The translations under genes were made by a program, and so were the position numbers. From positions 124,001 to 188,000 of the forward strand of contig NZ_JAAUVN010000002.1 in the NCBI RefSeq assembly GCF_012030425.1: DNA of 64,000 bases. Reading direction: 5' to 3'. Origin of the DNA: Sphingobacterium sp. B16(2022) (lineage in GTDB: Bacteria > Bacteroidota > Bacteroidia > Sphingobacteriales > Sphingobacteriaceae). The notes under the pieces are model-generated. The model was not told where the DNA came from and made no database searches. It was given only the letters and a program-made list of their open reading frames with translations. How positions within the stretch are numbered: the first letter of the stretch is position 1; every line of letters starts with the position of its first letter. Positions 15,781-24,625 of this stretch are shown one piece after another.

Positions 15781-18219
15781 ATGAAATATAATATAAAGAC
15801 CTTGGCTTTTGCAATAGCCTTAGGTACTGTTTTCCCAGTGGCTGTACATGCGCAGAATAGTACAGCAATTTTTGGAAAAACTTATGATGAGGTTGGAGAT
15901 ATCGTCTCTGGCGTAACATTGACAATAAACAGTTCAAAGCAGGTGACAACTTCCAACGAGTCAGGGGAATTTACTTTTTCTGAAGCGATTAATTTTCCAA
16001 TTGTCATCCATGCTTCTGCAATTGGTTATATCGATCAAAAAATAACACTTTCGGCGAGTAACTGGAATGTAAAAAAAGGATTATCTCTTGTCTTGATTAA
16101 AGATAATAAAACTTTGGATGAGGTATTGATCACAGGGAGACGTAACAAATCTTATCTCACCAATGATCTGGAATTGGGGGGTAAGTTTTCTGGGAAATTA
16201 AAGAATCTACCGCAATCTGTTTCTGTTTTAAGCCGGGAGTTTATAGAAGATAAGCAAGCTTTTACAACAGGTGCATTGTTTCAAGATCTGGCAGGGGTGA
16301 CGGAAGCTTCTTCTTATGATGATGTGGTTATCCGTGGTTTTAAAAGTGGATATGAAACGGGTGTGCGTTTGGTCAATGGTTTACGTTCGGGTTATGGTTA
16401 TGGTAATAGTTACTACAATACACCATTGACATTGAACTTGGAAAGTCTTGAAGTCTTGAAAGGTCCAGGAGCTTCTTTGTTTGGTGATGTGGTGCCAGGT
16501 GGTACGGTTAATATGACCACAAAGAAACCGTTGGACAGTTTTAAGGGGAATATCGGTTTTGCATCTGGAAGTTTTCAGACGATGCGTACAACACTGGATC
16601 TGGGAGGGCCTTTGGATAGCGCTAAGCGTGTTTTGTACCGTTTCAATGCGGGGTATGAGGATACTAAAACTTTCCGTGATGTCAATCGTCAAAAAAGAAT
16701 TCTTGTTGCACCATCTTTTACTTTTAAACCTGCAGCTGGTACGCAGGTGGACGTTGATGTGGTTTATAACCAATTTAATGGTTATCTCGATCGGGGGATG
16801 GGAATTAAAGCAAATGATTTTTATGCTTTACCTCGATCATTTACGTTAAGTCAACCTTCCGATTTTTATAATTCGAAGACATTTTCACTGAGCGGTAGGT
16901 TGTCCCAACAGCTTACGGAGAATTTAAGCTTTCACTTGAGCTATATGAAATCTGTGTATGAAGAAGATGTCAATGAACATCGGACGTTGAATACATTTGC
17001 TGATGCTCCTAAAAATACGATCATGAATATGCGTTTTTTTGATCGTCATGGTAAAGATTATACGGATAATGTCGTTGGTTATTTTAAATGGGACCATTAT
17101 GGTGCTGTTGTAGATCATCACATTGTAGCAGGAGTTGATTTTGCGGAGTATAGAGGTGATCAGGAAAATCAGTTGCGGGAAGCTAGACAAAAGACGGTGA
17201 ACGGACAGGTTGTACCTCTGACATTTGATTTGAACAATCCAACTTATACGACACATGATCTAACTTCTTACGTGTGGCGAGAGCATGTAGCTTATCCATT
17301 TTTAAGTCCTTATAAAACTACAGGAAAATACATACAAGATCAGATGTCGATTGCTGATAAACTTAAAGTTATCGTAGGATTACGTCACGAACATTATGCT
17401 TCCGAGACTATCGACGGGCAGAAGCGTTATCAAGCTACACAAAATGCCTGGCTACCTAGAGCGGGATTAACGTACGAATTGAATAAGCAGATCAACTATT
17501 TTGCGAGCTATTCTCAGGGTTTCGTCCCGGTAGGTGCAAGTTTTATTCAAAATTACCAAGATTATGGTGCAGATAAACCTTTTATTCCGGAACGCAGTTT
17601 TCAATTAGAAACAGGTTTTAAAACTGGTTTTTTTAAAGATCAGTTGCAGATGGATCTTTCCTTATTCCGTATAGAACGTCAAAATATGATGATCGCAACT
17701 GGTGTGATATTAGATTCAGGATTTTCTGAATATCGTCAATCTGGAAAAGCAATTTCTGAGGGTGTTGAATTGGATCTCCGTGGGCAGTTGACCAAAGAAT
17801 TTCAGATTATGGCAAACTATACTTATAATCATACTGATGTGAAAGCATCATCGATCGCTTCTGAGGTTGGGCAATCATTACCGGGAGCTCCTAAAAATAT
17901 GGCAAGTGCTTGGTTAAAATATGTGTTTTCACAACATGCTTTGAAAGGTCTTGGTTTTGGTGCAGGGGTTTATTACGTGGATAGCCGTCGTATGGATAAT
18001 AGTATTGGTAAAGATAGTGATGGTCAAGCTATGTGGGGTTACTGGCCTTCTTATACTACTGTGAATGCTGCGGTATATTACCATATCGGTGCATTGAAGA
18101 TGGCTGTTAATGTCAATAATGTGTTTGATAAGTACTACTTTTTGGGTGGCTTTGATTATACACGTGCATTTCCTGGAGCACCGCGCAACGTGATGGTTTC
18201 ATTAGGTTATGCTTTTTAA
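15781..18219 (+). CDS. TonB-dependent receptor, candidate nickel-chelate receptor
   Basis: This 812-residue outer-membrane receptor has a signal peptide ending at VHAQ. A carboxypeptidase-regulatory-like domain (about 27-110), a TonB box near DEVLITG, a plug with LESLEVLKGPGASLFGD and a barrel ending in VSLGYAF follow. Overall it is of the siderophore-receptor type. It is a distant paralogue of the receptor at 4880. It follows hypA-hypB-ureE-ABC importer-GNAT in the same direction and precedes the urease genes, so a nickel or nickel-chelate substrate is more likely than iron. This parallels the TonB-dependent nickel receptor FrpB4 with CeuE/FecDE in Helicobacter. Confidence 0.9.
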   Translation: MKYNIKTLAFAIALGTVFPVAVHAQNSTAIFGKTYDEVGDIVSGVTLTINSSKQVTTSNESGEFTFSEAINFPIVIHASAIGYIDQKITLSASNWNVKKGLSLVLIKDNKTLDEVLITGRRNKSYLTNDLELGGKFSGKLKNLPQSVSVLSREFIEDKQAFTTGALFQDLAGVTEASSYDDVVIRGFKSGYETGVRLVNGLRSGYGYGNSYYNTPLTLNLESLEVLKGPGASLFGDVVPGGTVNMTTKKPLDSFKGNIGFASGSFQTMRTTLDLGGPLDSAKRVLYRFNAGYEDTKTFRDVNRQKRILVAPSFTFKPAAGTQVDVDVVYNQFNGYLDRGMGIKANDFYALPRSFTLSQPSDFYNSKTFSLSGRLSQQLTENLSFHLSYMKSVYEEDVNEHRTLNTFADAPKNTIMNMRFFDRHGKDYTDNVVGYFKWDHYGAVVDHHIVAGVDFAEYRGDQENQLREARQKTVNGQVVPLTFDLNNPTYTTHDLTSYVWREHVAYPFLSPYKTTGKYIQDQMSIADKLKVIVGLRHEHYASETIDGQKRYQATQNAWLPRAGLTYELNKQINYFASYSQGFVPVGASFIQNYQDYGADKPFIPERSFQLETGFKTGFFKDQLQMDLSLFRIERQNMMIATGVILDSGFSEYRQSGKAISEGVELDLRGQLTKEFQIMANYTYNHTDVKASSIASEVGQSLPGAPKNMASAWLKYVFSQHALKGLGFGAGVYYVDSRRMDNSIGKDSDGQAMWGYWPSYTTVNAAVYYHIGALKMAVNVNNVFDKYYFLGGFDYTRAFPGAPRNVMVSLGYAF

Positions 18220-18268
18220 TGAAAAAAAACAGCTAAATCTTAGTTTAAGATATAATATAGACTATTTT

Positions 18269-18314
18269 ATTCAAGATTTGTGCTATTTAAAACTTGTTTT
18301 AGTTGGTACTTTTG
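18269..18314 (+). promoter_or_regulatory. Promoter with 20-nt conserved upstream element (copy 2)
   Basis: The identical 20-mer (18269-18288) is followed 18 nt later by the -7 box TACTTTTG (18307-18314), 14 nt before the start codon of the small exported protein. A short inverted repeat TCTTA/TAAGA just upstream (near 18240) may terminate the receptor transcript. Confidence 0.65.
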
Positions 18315-18328
18315 TCTTGGAAATTTAG

Positions 18329-18730
18329 ATGAAAATGAAAGTAATGTTTCGGAATATATTGACACTTTTTGTAATGCTGTTTGCTTTGGTTACGGCCAAA
18401 GGGAATACGTATTTACATCAGGAGGCTAGTGTTTCGAAACAGGTAAAATTTTTATCAACAGACTATTCATCATTTGAGTTACCTGAAATCAGTTCCAATG
18501 TCCATCATTTGACGCTGTTTTCAGGTATGCTCGATGCATGGGAGTGTAACGATCCGCACGAACTCAATGAGCCGGATCAATTGCTTTATTTTACTATTAT
18601 TCCTATTTGGCTATCGGCAATGGGGGTAACGTATGATAGGAAGCAGGATTTTAGTTTCCCAACTGAACACATAGGAGTAATCCTCAATCCGCGATACATA
18701 CTATTCAAGTGTATCAAAATTCCAATTTAG
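18329..18730 (+). CDS. Small exported protein of unknown function (IKIP-tail, copy 2)
   Basis: I do not recognise this 133-residue protein. It has a signal peptide (hydrophobic core ILTLFVMLFALVTA) and a mature part with a single cysteine in AWECNDPHELNEPDQ. It ends in ILFKCIKIPI, similar to the end of the protein at 10304. Both genes sit upstream of nickel genes (hypA and ureA) and both have the same 20-nt element in their promoters. A shared role in nickel or urease physiology is inferred from this pairing. Sequence similarity outside the tail is weak. Confidence 0.6.
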   Translation: MKMKVMFRNILTLFVMLFALVTAKGNTYLHQEASVSKQVKFLSTDYSSFELPEISSNVHHLTLFSGMLDAWECNDPHELNEPDQLLYFTIIPIWLSAMGVTYDRKQDFSFPTEHIGVILNPRYILFKCIKIPI

Positions 18731-18907
18731 TTTTAATATAATTTCTTTCTTTTGCCAAAAGTTATGCAGGCCAGTAAGGTTGTGCCATAAACTTTCGGGC
18801 ATTATCTGCATGTTTTTTTGTTTCTTATAAACATCAAAAGAGTACGTTGTGGATCAAATAATAGTAATATAATTCTTACATATAAGTTAATATAAAATAG
18901 TAATTAG

Positions 18908-19210
18908 ATGCATTTATTACCTAGAGAGACTGAGAAGCTGTTGCTTCATGTAGCTGGTGAACTCGCAAAAAAGCGTATGGCCAGAGGTGTCAAATTAAAT
19001 TATCCAGAGTCTATTGCGTATATCAGCAGTGAGCTTATGGAGGGTGCACGAGATGGTCGGACTGTTGCAGAACTGATGCAATATGGGGCGACTTTGTTGA
19101 CCCGTGAAGATGTGATGCAGGGTGTGCCTGAGATGATTCACGATATACAGATCGAGGCAACTTTTCCTGATGGTACCAAATTGGTAACGGTACATAATCC
19201 TATTCGTTAA
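18908..19210 (+). CDS. ureA: Urease gamma subunit
   Basis: This 100-residue protein is a complete stand-alone urease gamma chain, starting [23 protein letters not shown] and ending in VTVHNPI. It is part of the urease structural core with the beta and alpha chains. The three subunits are separate genes, unlike the fused UreAB of Helicobacter. The upstream 177 bp contains no obvious consensus promoter, so it could be transcribed from the element at 18269 or from a weaker promoter nearby. Confidence 0.97.
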   Translation: MHLLPRETEKLLLHVAGELAKKRMARGVKLNYPESIAYISSELMEGARDGRTVAELMQYGATLLTREDVMQGVPEMIHDIQIEATFPDGTKLVTVHNPIR

Positions 19211-19231
19211 TTTAATAAGAACATTGAAAAT

Positions 19232-19606
19232 ATGATTCCTGGAGAATATTTCATTCAAGATGGCGATATCATCTGTAATGAAGGTAGAGAAGTAACAACA
19301 TTGACAGTTGTCAATACGGGAGATAGACCGATTCAGGTGGGCTCTCATTATCATTTTTTTGAGGTCAATAAAATGATGGAATTTGATCGTGCATTAGCCT
19401 TTGGGAAACGATTGAATATTATCGCGAGTACTGCTGTTCGTTTTGAACCTGGGGAATCCAAGATTGTAGAATTGGTTCCATATGCTGGAGCGAGAAGAGT
19501 ATATGGTCACAACGATCTGGTGAATGGCGATACTGAAACAGAGGTAGGAAAAATGAACGCTTTGAAAAAAGCAGATGCAAATGGCTTTAAAAATAAAAAA
19601 TCATGA
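19232..19606 (+). CDS. ureB: Urease beta subunit
   Basis: This 124-residue urease beta chain starts [13 protein letters not shown] and carries the family pattern [21 protein letters not shown] and [14 protein letters not shown]. It contributes a beta-sandwich domain to the urease trimer. It begins 21 nt after ureA and overlaps ureC by 4 bp, consistent with one transcript and coupled translation. Confidence 0.97.
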   Translation: MIPGEYFIQDGDIICNEGREVTTLTVVNTGDRPIQVGSHYHFFEVNKMMEFDRALAFGKRLNIIASTAVRFEPGESKIVELVPYAGARRVYGHNDLVNGDTETEVGKMNALKKADANGFKNKKS

Positions 19607-21324
19607 GCTTAAAGGTTAGTAGATTAAATTACGCGGCGATATTTGGACCTACAGGGGGAGATAAAGTTCGCTTAGGAGATACAGAAATCATCATAGAAGT
19701 TGAAAAAGATTATGCTTACTATGGTGATGAGGCAAAGTTTGGAGGCGGTAAAACTATTCGTGATGGTATGTGTCAATCTTCGGTGCATACGCGTGATGAA
19801 GGTACATTGGATTTAGTGATCACAGATGCGATTATCATTGATCACTGGGGTATTGTAAAAGGTGATATCGGGATCAAAGACGGAAAAATTGTTGGTGTAG
19901 GTCGCGCGGGTAATCCGGATACGATGGATAATATCACACCAAATATGATTATTGGTGCTTCGACCGAAGTTCATGGTGGTGCTGGATTTATTGTTACTCC
20001 AGGAGGTATTGATACGCATATTCACTACATCAGTCCTACACAGACGGAAACTGCTTTATACAGTGGTATTACGACTATGATCGGTGGTGGTACTGGTCCT
20101 GCTGATGGTACGAATGCGACAACGGTAACACCAGGGAAATGGAATATCCGTAAAATGATGCAGGCTGTTGAAGCTTTACCTATGAATTTTGGTTTTTTCG
20201 GTAAAGGTAATGTGGGGACAGAACAACCGATCGTGGAGCAGATCGAGGCTGGTGTACTGGGGGTGAAAATTCATGAGGATTGGGGCGCTACTCCTGCGAC
20301 TATCGACCGTGCACTTTCTGTGGCTGATCAATATGATGTACAAGTCGCAATTCATACGGATACGTTGAATGAAGCTGGATTTTTAGAAGATACTATGGCA
20401 GCGATCAATGGTCGCGTCATTCATACCTTCCATACTGAAGGTGCTGGTGGTGGTCATGCCCCAGATATCATTAAATCGGCGATGTACCCGAACGTATTGC
20501 CTGCGTCTACAAACCCGACTCGTCCGTTTACTAAAAATACGATTGATGAACATCTGGATATGTTGATGGTCTGTCACCATTTAAGTAAAGATATTCCTGA
20601 AGATGTTGCTTTTGCGGATTCCCGTATTCGTCCTGAAACGATTGCTGCGGAAGATATTCTACAAGATCGAGGTGTTTTCAGTATCATGAGTTCGGATTCT
20701 CAAGCAATGGGCCGCGTAGGTGAGGTTATTACCAGAACATGGCAAACTGCTGATAAGATGAAGAAACAGACTGGTGCGCTTCCTGAAGATGAAGGTACTG
20801 GAAATGATAACTTTAGAGCTAGACGTTATGTTGCTAAATATACGATCAATCCTGCGATAGCACACGGTATCTCTAAATACGTGGGTTCTATAGAACAGGG
20901 TAAAATAGCGGATATGGTGATCTGGCGTCCTGCTTTGTTTGGTGCTAAGCCTGAAATGATTATTAAGGGCGGAATGATTATCGCTTCGAAAATGGGAGAT
21001 GCCAATGCATCTATTCCTACACCTCAACCGATCATCTTGCGTACGATGTATGGTGGTTATGGTAAAGCATTGACAGAGACTTGTTTCAACTTTGTTTCTA
21101 AAATTTCGATTGAAAAGGGAATCAAAGAGGAGTACGGATTGAGTAAAACATTACTACCTGTGGAAAACTGCCGTAATATCTCCAAAAAAGATATGATTCA
21201 CAATGATGCTACTCCAGAAATCATCGTTAATCCAGAAAACTATGAAGTGAGTGTCGATGGTGAGGTGATCAAATGTGAACCGATTGATAAGGTTGCTTTG
21301 GGACAATTGTATTTCTTGTTTTAA
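19603..21324 (+). CDS. ureC: Urease alpha subunit (catalytic)
   Basis: This 573-residue catalytic chain hydrolyses urea to ammonia and carbamate at a dinickel site. All active-site residues are in place: H139 and H141 in DTHIHY, the carbamylated lysine K222 in [10 protein letters not shown]251, H277, the mobile-flap motif MVCHHL with C324 and H325, and D365 in SSDSQAMGR. Length and sequence are ordinary for bacterial urease. A hairpin without a T-run follows the stop codon, and the accessory genes continue downstream. Confidence 0.98.
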   Translation: MSLKVSRLNYAAIFGPTGGDKVRLGDTEIIIEVEKDYAYYGDEAKFGGGKTIRDGMCQSSVHTRDEGTLDLVITDAIIIDHWGIVKGDIGIKDGKIVGVGRAGNPDTMDNITPNMIIGASTEVHGGAGFIVTPGGIDTHIHYISPTQTETALYSGITTMIGGGTGPADGTNATTVTPGKWNIRKMMQAVEALPMNFGFFGKGNVGTEQPIVEQIEAGVLGVKIHEDWGATPATIDRALSVADQYDVQVAIHTDTLNEAGFLEDTMAAINGRVIHTFHTEGAGGGHAPDIIKSAMYPNVLPASTNPTRPFTKNTIDEHLDMLMVCHHLSKDIPEDVAFADSRIRPETIAAEDILQDRGVFSIMSSDSQAMGRVGEVITRTWQTADKMKKQTGALPEDEGTGNDNFRARRYVAKYTINPAIAHGISKYVGSIEQGKIADMVIWRPALFGAKPEMIIKGGMIIASKMGDANASIPTPQPIILRTMYGGYGKALTETCFNFVSKISIEKGIKEEYGLSKTLLPVENCRNISKKDMIHNDATPEIIVNPENYEVSVDGEVIKCEPIDKVALGQLYFLF

Positions 21325-21340
21325 TATGATCGCTAATTTT

Positions 21341-21367
21341 TATGGTGTGACACTAGGTCACACCATA
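21341..21367 (+). promoter_or_regulatory. Intercistronic hairpin after ureC
   Basis: TATGGTGTGAC and GTCACACCATA form a perfect 11-bp stem with the loop ACTAG. It is followed by AATTGTGAAT rather than a T-run, so it is not a classical terminator. It may stabilise the ureABC message or partly attenuate transcription into the accessory genes. Confidence 0.6.
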
Positions 21368-21385
21368 AATTGTGAATAAATAATA

Positions 21386-21976
21386 ATGAAAAATTTGAAA
21401 CTATTTTTGGCAAGCTGTTTAGCAATAGCATGCTTTTCGATACAATCTGCCTACGCACAAAAAGGTGGTGTTATGCTTTATGGTTCATTTAATTACCATG
21501 AAACTGAAGCAGGTCATCAGCTAAGTGCGGCACCACTGGGGGTCGGTTATTTTTTTAATGATAATATGAATGTGGGGCTGAACTATGGTTTCAATACTTC
21601 GAAAAATAAGGCATTGGATTTTACTGATCATTTTCATGAGGTCGGACCATTTTACAGCAATACTTGGCCTTTAGGTAAACATTTTAATTTAATTGGTCAG
21701 GTTGAGGCTCATTATATATGGGGAAATGAGCATGTTGTCAATGCCGCTAATGTGATGGCTGATGGTAGCTATAACGGTTACTTACTGAGAGCCTATCCTC
21801 TGGTTGGTATTAGCTTAGGTAAAGGTTGGGCACTTAAAGCAAAAGTTGCAGAGCTTTCTTATAAGAAAAAACACAGTAAAGATGCTTCTATCGCAAATGA
21901 TCATGAAATTATCACTGGAATCAATGGTTCTACGGTTGGTCTAGGGATATCAAAAAATTTATTTATTAAGGGATAA
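21386..21976 (+). CDS. Outer-membrane beta-barrel protein within the urease operon
   Basis: This 196-residue protein has a signal peptide (ending SAYAQ) and about eight alternating beta-strands typical of small OmpW/OprG- or OmpA-like barrels, for example VMLYGSFNYHETEAG and MNVGLNYGFNTS, with a final strand VGLGISKNLFI. I cannot place it in a named family. It lies between ureC and a ureE gene, 2 nt upstream of the latter. An outer-membrane pore for urea or nickel would make sense there, but only the position supports this. Confidence 0.65.
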   Translation: MKNLKLFLASCLAIACFSIQSAYAQKGGVMLYGSFNYHETEAGHQLSAAPLGVGYFFNDNMNVGLNYGFNTSKNKALDFTDHFHEVGPFYSNTWPLGKHFNLIGQVEAHYIWGNEHVVNAANVMADGSYNGYLLRAYPLVGISLGKGWALKAKVAELSYKKKHSKDASIANDHEIITGINGSTVGLGISKNLFIKG

Positions 21977-21978
21977 TA

Positions 21979-22476
21979 ATGATTATTACAGAAATCACAA
22001 GGAATATCAAAAATGAGGTGGTCAGTAAGCGTTGTGATCTGCTCATTATTGAGTGGTACGAATCTACGAAACGTATTCAACGTTTGCGTACGGAGGAGGG
22101 CATGGATATCGCCTTTAAATTATTGGGGAATACTTCTCAATTGCATAATGGGGATATTCTATATGAGGATGCTGACAAAATTGTTGTGATTGCTATTCGT
22201 AGTTGTGATGTAATCTGTATAGAATCGTTGAATTTTTTGGAGATTGCTTTTATTAGTTGTGAAATAGGAAATAAGCATTTGCCTCTATTTATTGAGGGGA
22301 ATGAATTGCTTATCCCTTTTGAGCGAACGATGCAAAGTTGGCTGAATAAGCAGGGGATTCCCTACACGCTTGCTTCTCGTCAGTTATTAAGTCAGTTGAA
22401 TGCTAATGTCGATGCAAATTATCATCGTGAGCTCAAATTTTCGACAAAGGGTATCCCTTTATTTATTAAAGCATAA
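21979..22476 (+). CDS. ureE: Urease accessory protein UreE (second copy)
   Basis: This 165-residue nickel chaperone is recognised by the C-terminal domain pattern FISCEIGNKHLPLFIEGNELLIPFE and by its place before ureF. The N-terminal half contains the substrate-binding-like RTEEGMDIAFKL stretch. It has no His-rich tail. It differs clearly from the copy at 11882, so the two are old paralogues or have been acquired separately. This copy sits in the usual ureEFGD order and is probably the one acting directly on the urease apoenzyme complex. Confidence 0.85.
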   Translation: MIITEITRNIKNEVVSKRCDLLIIEWYESTKRIQRLRTEEGMDIAFKLLGNTSQLHNGDILYEDADKIVVIAIRSCDVICIESLNFLEIAFISCEIGNKHLPLFIEGNELLIPFERTMQSWLNKQGIPYTLASRQLLSQLNANVDANYHRELKFSTKGIPLFIKA

Positions 22477-22481
22477 AATAT

Positions 22482-23171
22482 ATGGAAAATAAATTTCTAG
22501 GCAAGCTTCTTCATTTGTCAGATCCGACGTTACCAATCGGTGGGTTTACCCATTCGAATGGATTAGAGACCTATGTGCAGAAGGAGATCGTACATAATAA
22601 AGCTACTGCAGAGTCGTATGTGAGACACAATTTGTGGTACAACTTGAAGTTTAATGATGCAGCTTTGATGCGTCTTGCTTATGATGCTACTCGAAATGAT
22701 GATTTGGATTTGTTGCGCTCTTTGGATGAGGAGTGTACGGCATTGAAGAGTCCGAAGGAAATCCGTGAAGCGAGTAAGAAATTGGGTGTACGCTTGTATA
22801 AGATTTTTTCGCGATATCAGGAGCAACCGATATTGATTTGTTGGGGTGAGTTGATTAAACAGAAGAAAGTGGATAGTCATTATTGTTTGGTGTATGGTAT
22901 GTTGGCTGCTTTATTAGACATCCCGATTCGGGAAGCTTTGCATGGTTACTATTACAATGTTGCTATCACTATGGTGACTAATGCTGTAAAATTAGTTCCT
23001 CTCGGACAGTTGGCTGGGCAGGATATCTTGTTTTATCTGCATGATGACCTGATGACTTTATGTGATGAGACTTTGGAGGTGGATCGTGATCTGATCGGTT
23101 TATGTAATGTTGGATTTGATATCCGGTGTATGCAACATGAGCGGTTGTACACACGGGTTTACATTTCTTAA
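22482..23171 (+). CDS. ureF: Urease accessory protein UreF
   Basis: This 229-residue all-helical protein belongs to the UreF family, with the N-terminal [24 protein letters not shown] signature. UreF bridges UreD-bound urease and UreG, and acts as a gate for nickel transfer. It lies 5 nt after ureE and 14 nt before ureG. Confidence 0.96.
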   Translation: MENKFLGKLLHLSDPTLPIGGFTHSNGLETYVQKEIVHNKATAESYVRHNLWYNLKFNDAALMRLAYDATRNDDLDLLRSLDEECTALKSPKEIREASKKLGVRLYKIFSRYQEQPILICWGELIKQKKVDSHYCLVYGMLAALLDIPIREALHGYYYNVAITMVTNAVKLVPLGQLAGQDILFYLHDDLMTLCDETLEVDRDLIGLCNVGFDIRCMQHERLYTRVYIS

Positions 23172-23185
23172 TTAAATACGAACAA

Positions 23186-23824
23186 ATGGAAAATAGAAAA
23201 TATGTTAAGATAGGTGTGGGTGGTCCGGTTGGATCTGGAAAAACTGCACTGTTGGAATGTTTATGTAAACGTTTGAAACATGAATTGAATCTAGCGGTTA
23301 TTACCAATGATATTTATACGAAGGAGGATGCTGAATACATGGCTAAAAACAGTACGTTGTCTCCTGATCGTATTATTGGAGTAGAAACAGGTGGTTGCCC
23401 GCATACGGCTATCCGTGAGGATGCGAGCATGAATCTAGAGGCTGTGGAAGAACTTGCTGAACGCTTTCCAGATCTTGAATTGATCTTGATTGAGAGTGGC
23501 GGTGATAATTTGACTTCAACTTATAGTCCTGATCTTGCGGATATCACCATTTTTGTGATCGATGTGGGTGAGGGCGAAAAGATGCCCCGTAAAGGTGGAC
23601 CGGCGATTACCCGATCAGATTTATTGTTGATCAATAAGATGGATTTGGCTCCTTATGTTGGTGCTAGTCTGGAGGTGATGGAGTATGATGCTCGGAAAAT
23701 GCGAAAAGGGGCACCGTTTTTATTTTCGAATTTGAAGACAGGAACGGGATTGGATGAAATCATTGGATGGATCAAAAAATATGCATTACTGCATGATGTA
23801 GCTGAACCTAATTTATTGCGTTAA
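23186..23824 (+). CDS. ureG: Urease accessory GTPase UreG
   Basis: This 212-residue G3E GTPase carries nickel and powers activation of urease. The P-loop is GGPVGSGKT (12-20), and the nickel-binding C-P-H motif is present in [14 protein letters not shown]. The guanine-specificity motif NKMD is at about 153. It is followed after 1 nt by ureD. Confidence 0.97.
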   Translation: MENRKYVKIGVGGPVGSGKTALLECLCKRLKHELNLAVITNDIYTKEDAEYMAKNSTLSPDRIIGVETGGCPHTAIREDASMNLEAVEELAERFPDLELILIESGGDNLTSTYSPDLADITIFVIDVGEGEKMPRKGGPAITRSDLLLINKMDLAPYVGASLEVMEYDARKMRKGAPFLFSNLKTGTGLDEIIGWIKKYALLHDVAEPNLLR

Positions 23825-23825
23825 T

Positions 23826-24617
23826 ATGATCTGTTCTTTAAATATCAACGTTGCCCATCGTGAAGGCAAGTCTTATCTCAAGGATGCTTATGTCACACAG
23901 CCTTTTCGTATCGTTCCAGTAGGACAATACAGGAGGGATAAAGGGGCATACTTGATGATTATGAGCTCATCACCGGGGTTATTGGATGGTGATGATCATC
24001 GTATCCAAATTACGATAGATCCTGGTGCTAAATTGCAATTGCAGACTCAAGCGTATCAGCGTCTTTTTCATATGAAAGGTAAATCGGTACAAAAAACGGA
24101 AGTTACGCTCGGCGAAGGTGCGGTGTTTTCTTTTGTTCCGCACCCTATTGTTCCTCAAAATTCTTCTCATTTTCTCAGCCATAATATTATCCACATGCAA
24201 AAAAACTGTCACCTCATCTTGAGTGATATTGTGACTTGTGGACGGAAACTGTCGGGAGAGATTTTTGAGTATAATCATTTTCAGAATCTGACTCAATGTT
24301 ATGTGGATGGCCGACTGATATTGAAAGATAATGTACTGTTGCAACCTGATAAATTGCCGATACAGGATATCGGGATATTGGAAGGTTTTACCCATCAGGG
24401 AACGTTTATTTATCTCAATTCTGCTGGGAAAGCTGTTGGGGGCTGGATTGAAAAATTCCATCAACAGTATGAACATGTCACGGATATCGAATTTGGAATC
24501 AGTGCGCTTCAGTATGATGGGTTTATGATCCGAATATTGGGTTATGGTGCCGAGCAGTTGTTTACTATTTTTCAGGAGATCCAGCAGGAACTGTGGGATG
24601 CTGAACTCCTTATTTAA
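23826..24617 (+). CDS. ureD: Urease accessory protein UreD/UreH
   Basis: This 263-residue protein is the UreD/UreH scaffold that binds apo-urease and channels nickel from UreG/UreF. Family segments are LMIMSSSPGLLDGDDHRIQI, LQLQTQAYQRLF and FVPHPIVPQNSSHF. It is the last accessory gene of the set, 8 nt upstream of the urea transporter. Confidence 0.94.
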   Translation: MICSLNINVAHREGKSYLKDAYVTQPFRIVPVGQYRRDKGAYLMIMSSSPGLLDGDDHRIQITIDPGAKLQLQTQAYQRLFHMKGKSVQKTEVTLGEGAVFSFVPHPIVPQNSSHFLSHNIIHMQKNCHLILSDIVTCGRKLSGEIFEYNHFQNLTQCYVDGRLILKDNVLLQPDKLPIQDIGILEGFTHQGTFIYLNSAGKAVGGWIEKFHQQYEHVTDIEFGISALQYDGFMIRILGYGAEQLFTIFQEIQQELWDAELLI

Positions 24618-24625
24618 TCATTTTA

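Noticed and set aside
4880..18219. The two siderophore-type TonB receptors as recent duplicates
   Set aside because: They share only the general architecture and short family motifs; sequences of plug and barrel differ widely, so they are old paralogues with separate contexts.
19813..21027. Long open frames on the strand opposite ureC
   Set aside because: They are antisense shadows of a highly conserved gene, with no family resemblance and no start signals.
21300..21385. Hairpin after ureC as a full terminator that would split the urease operon
   Set aside because: There is no T-run, and the accessory genes downstream are tightly packed in the same direction without a consensus promoter of their own.
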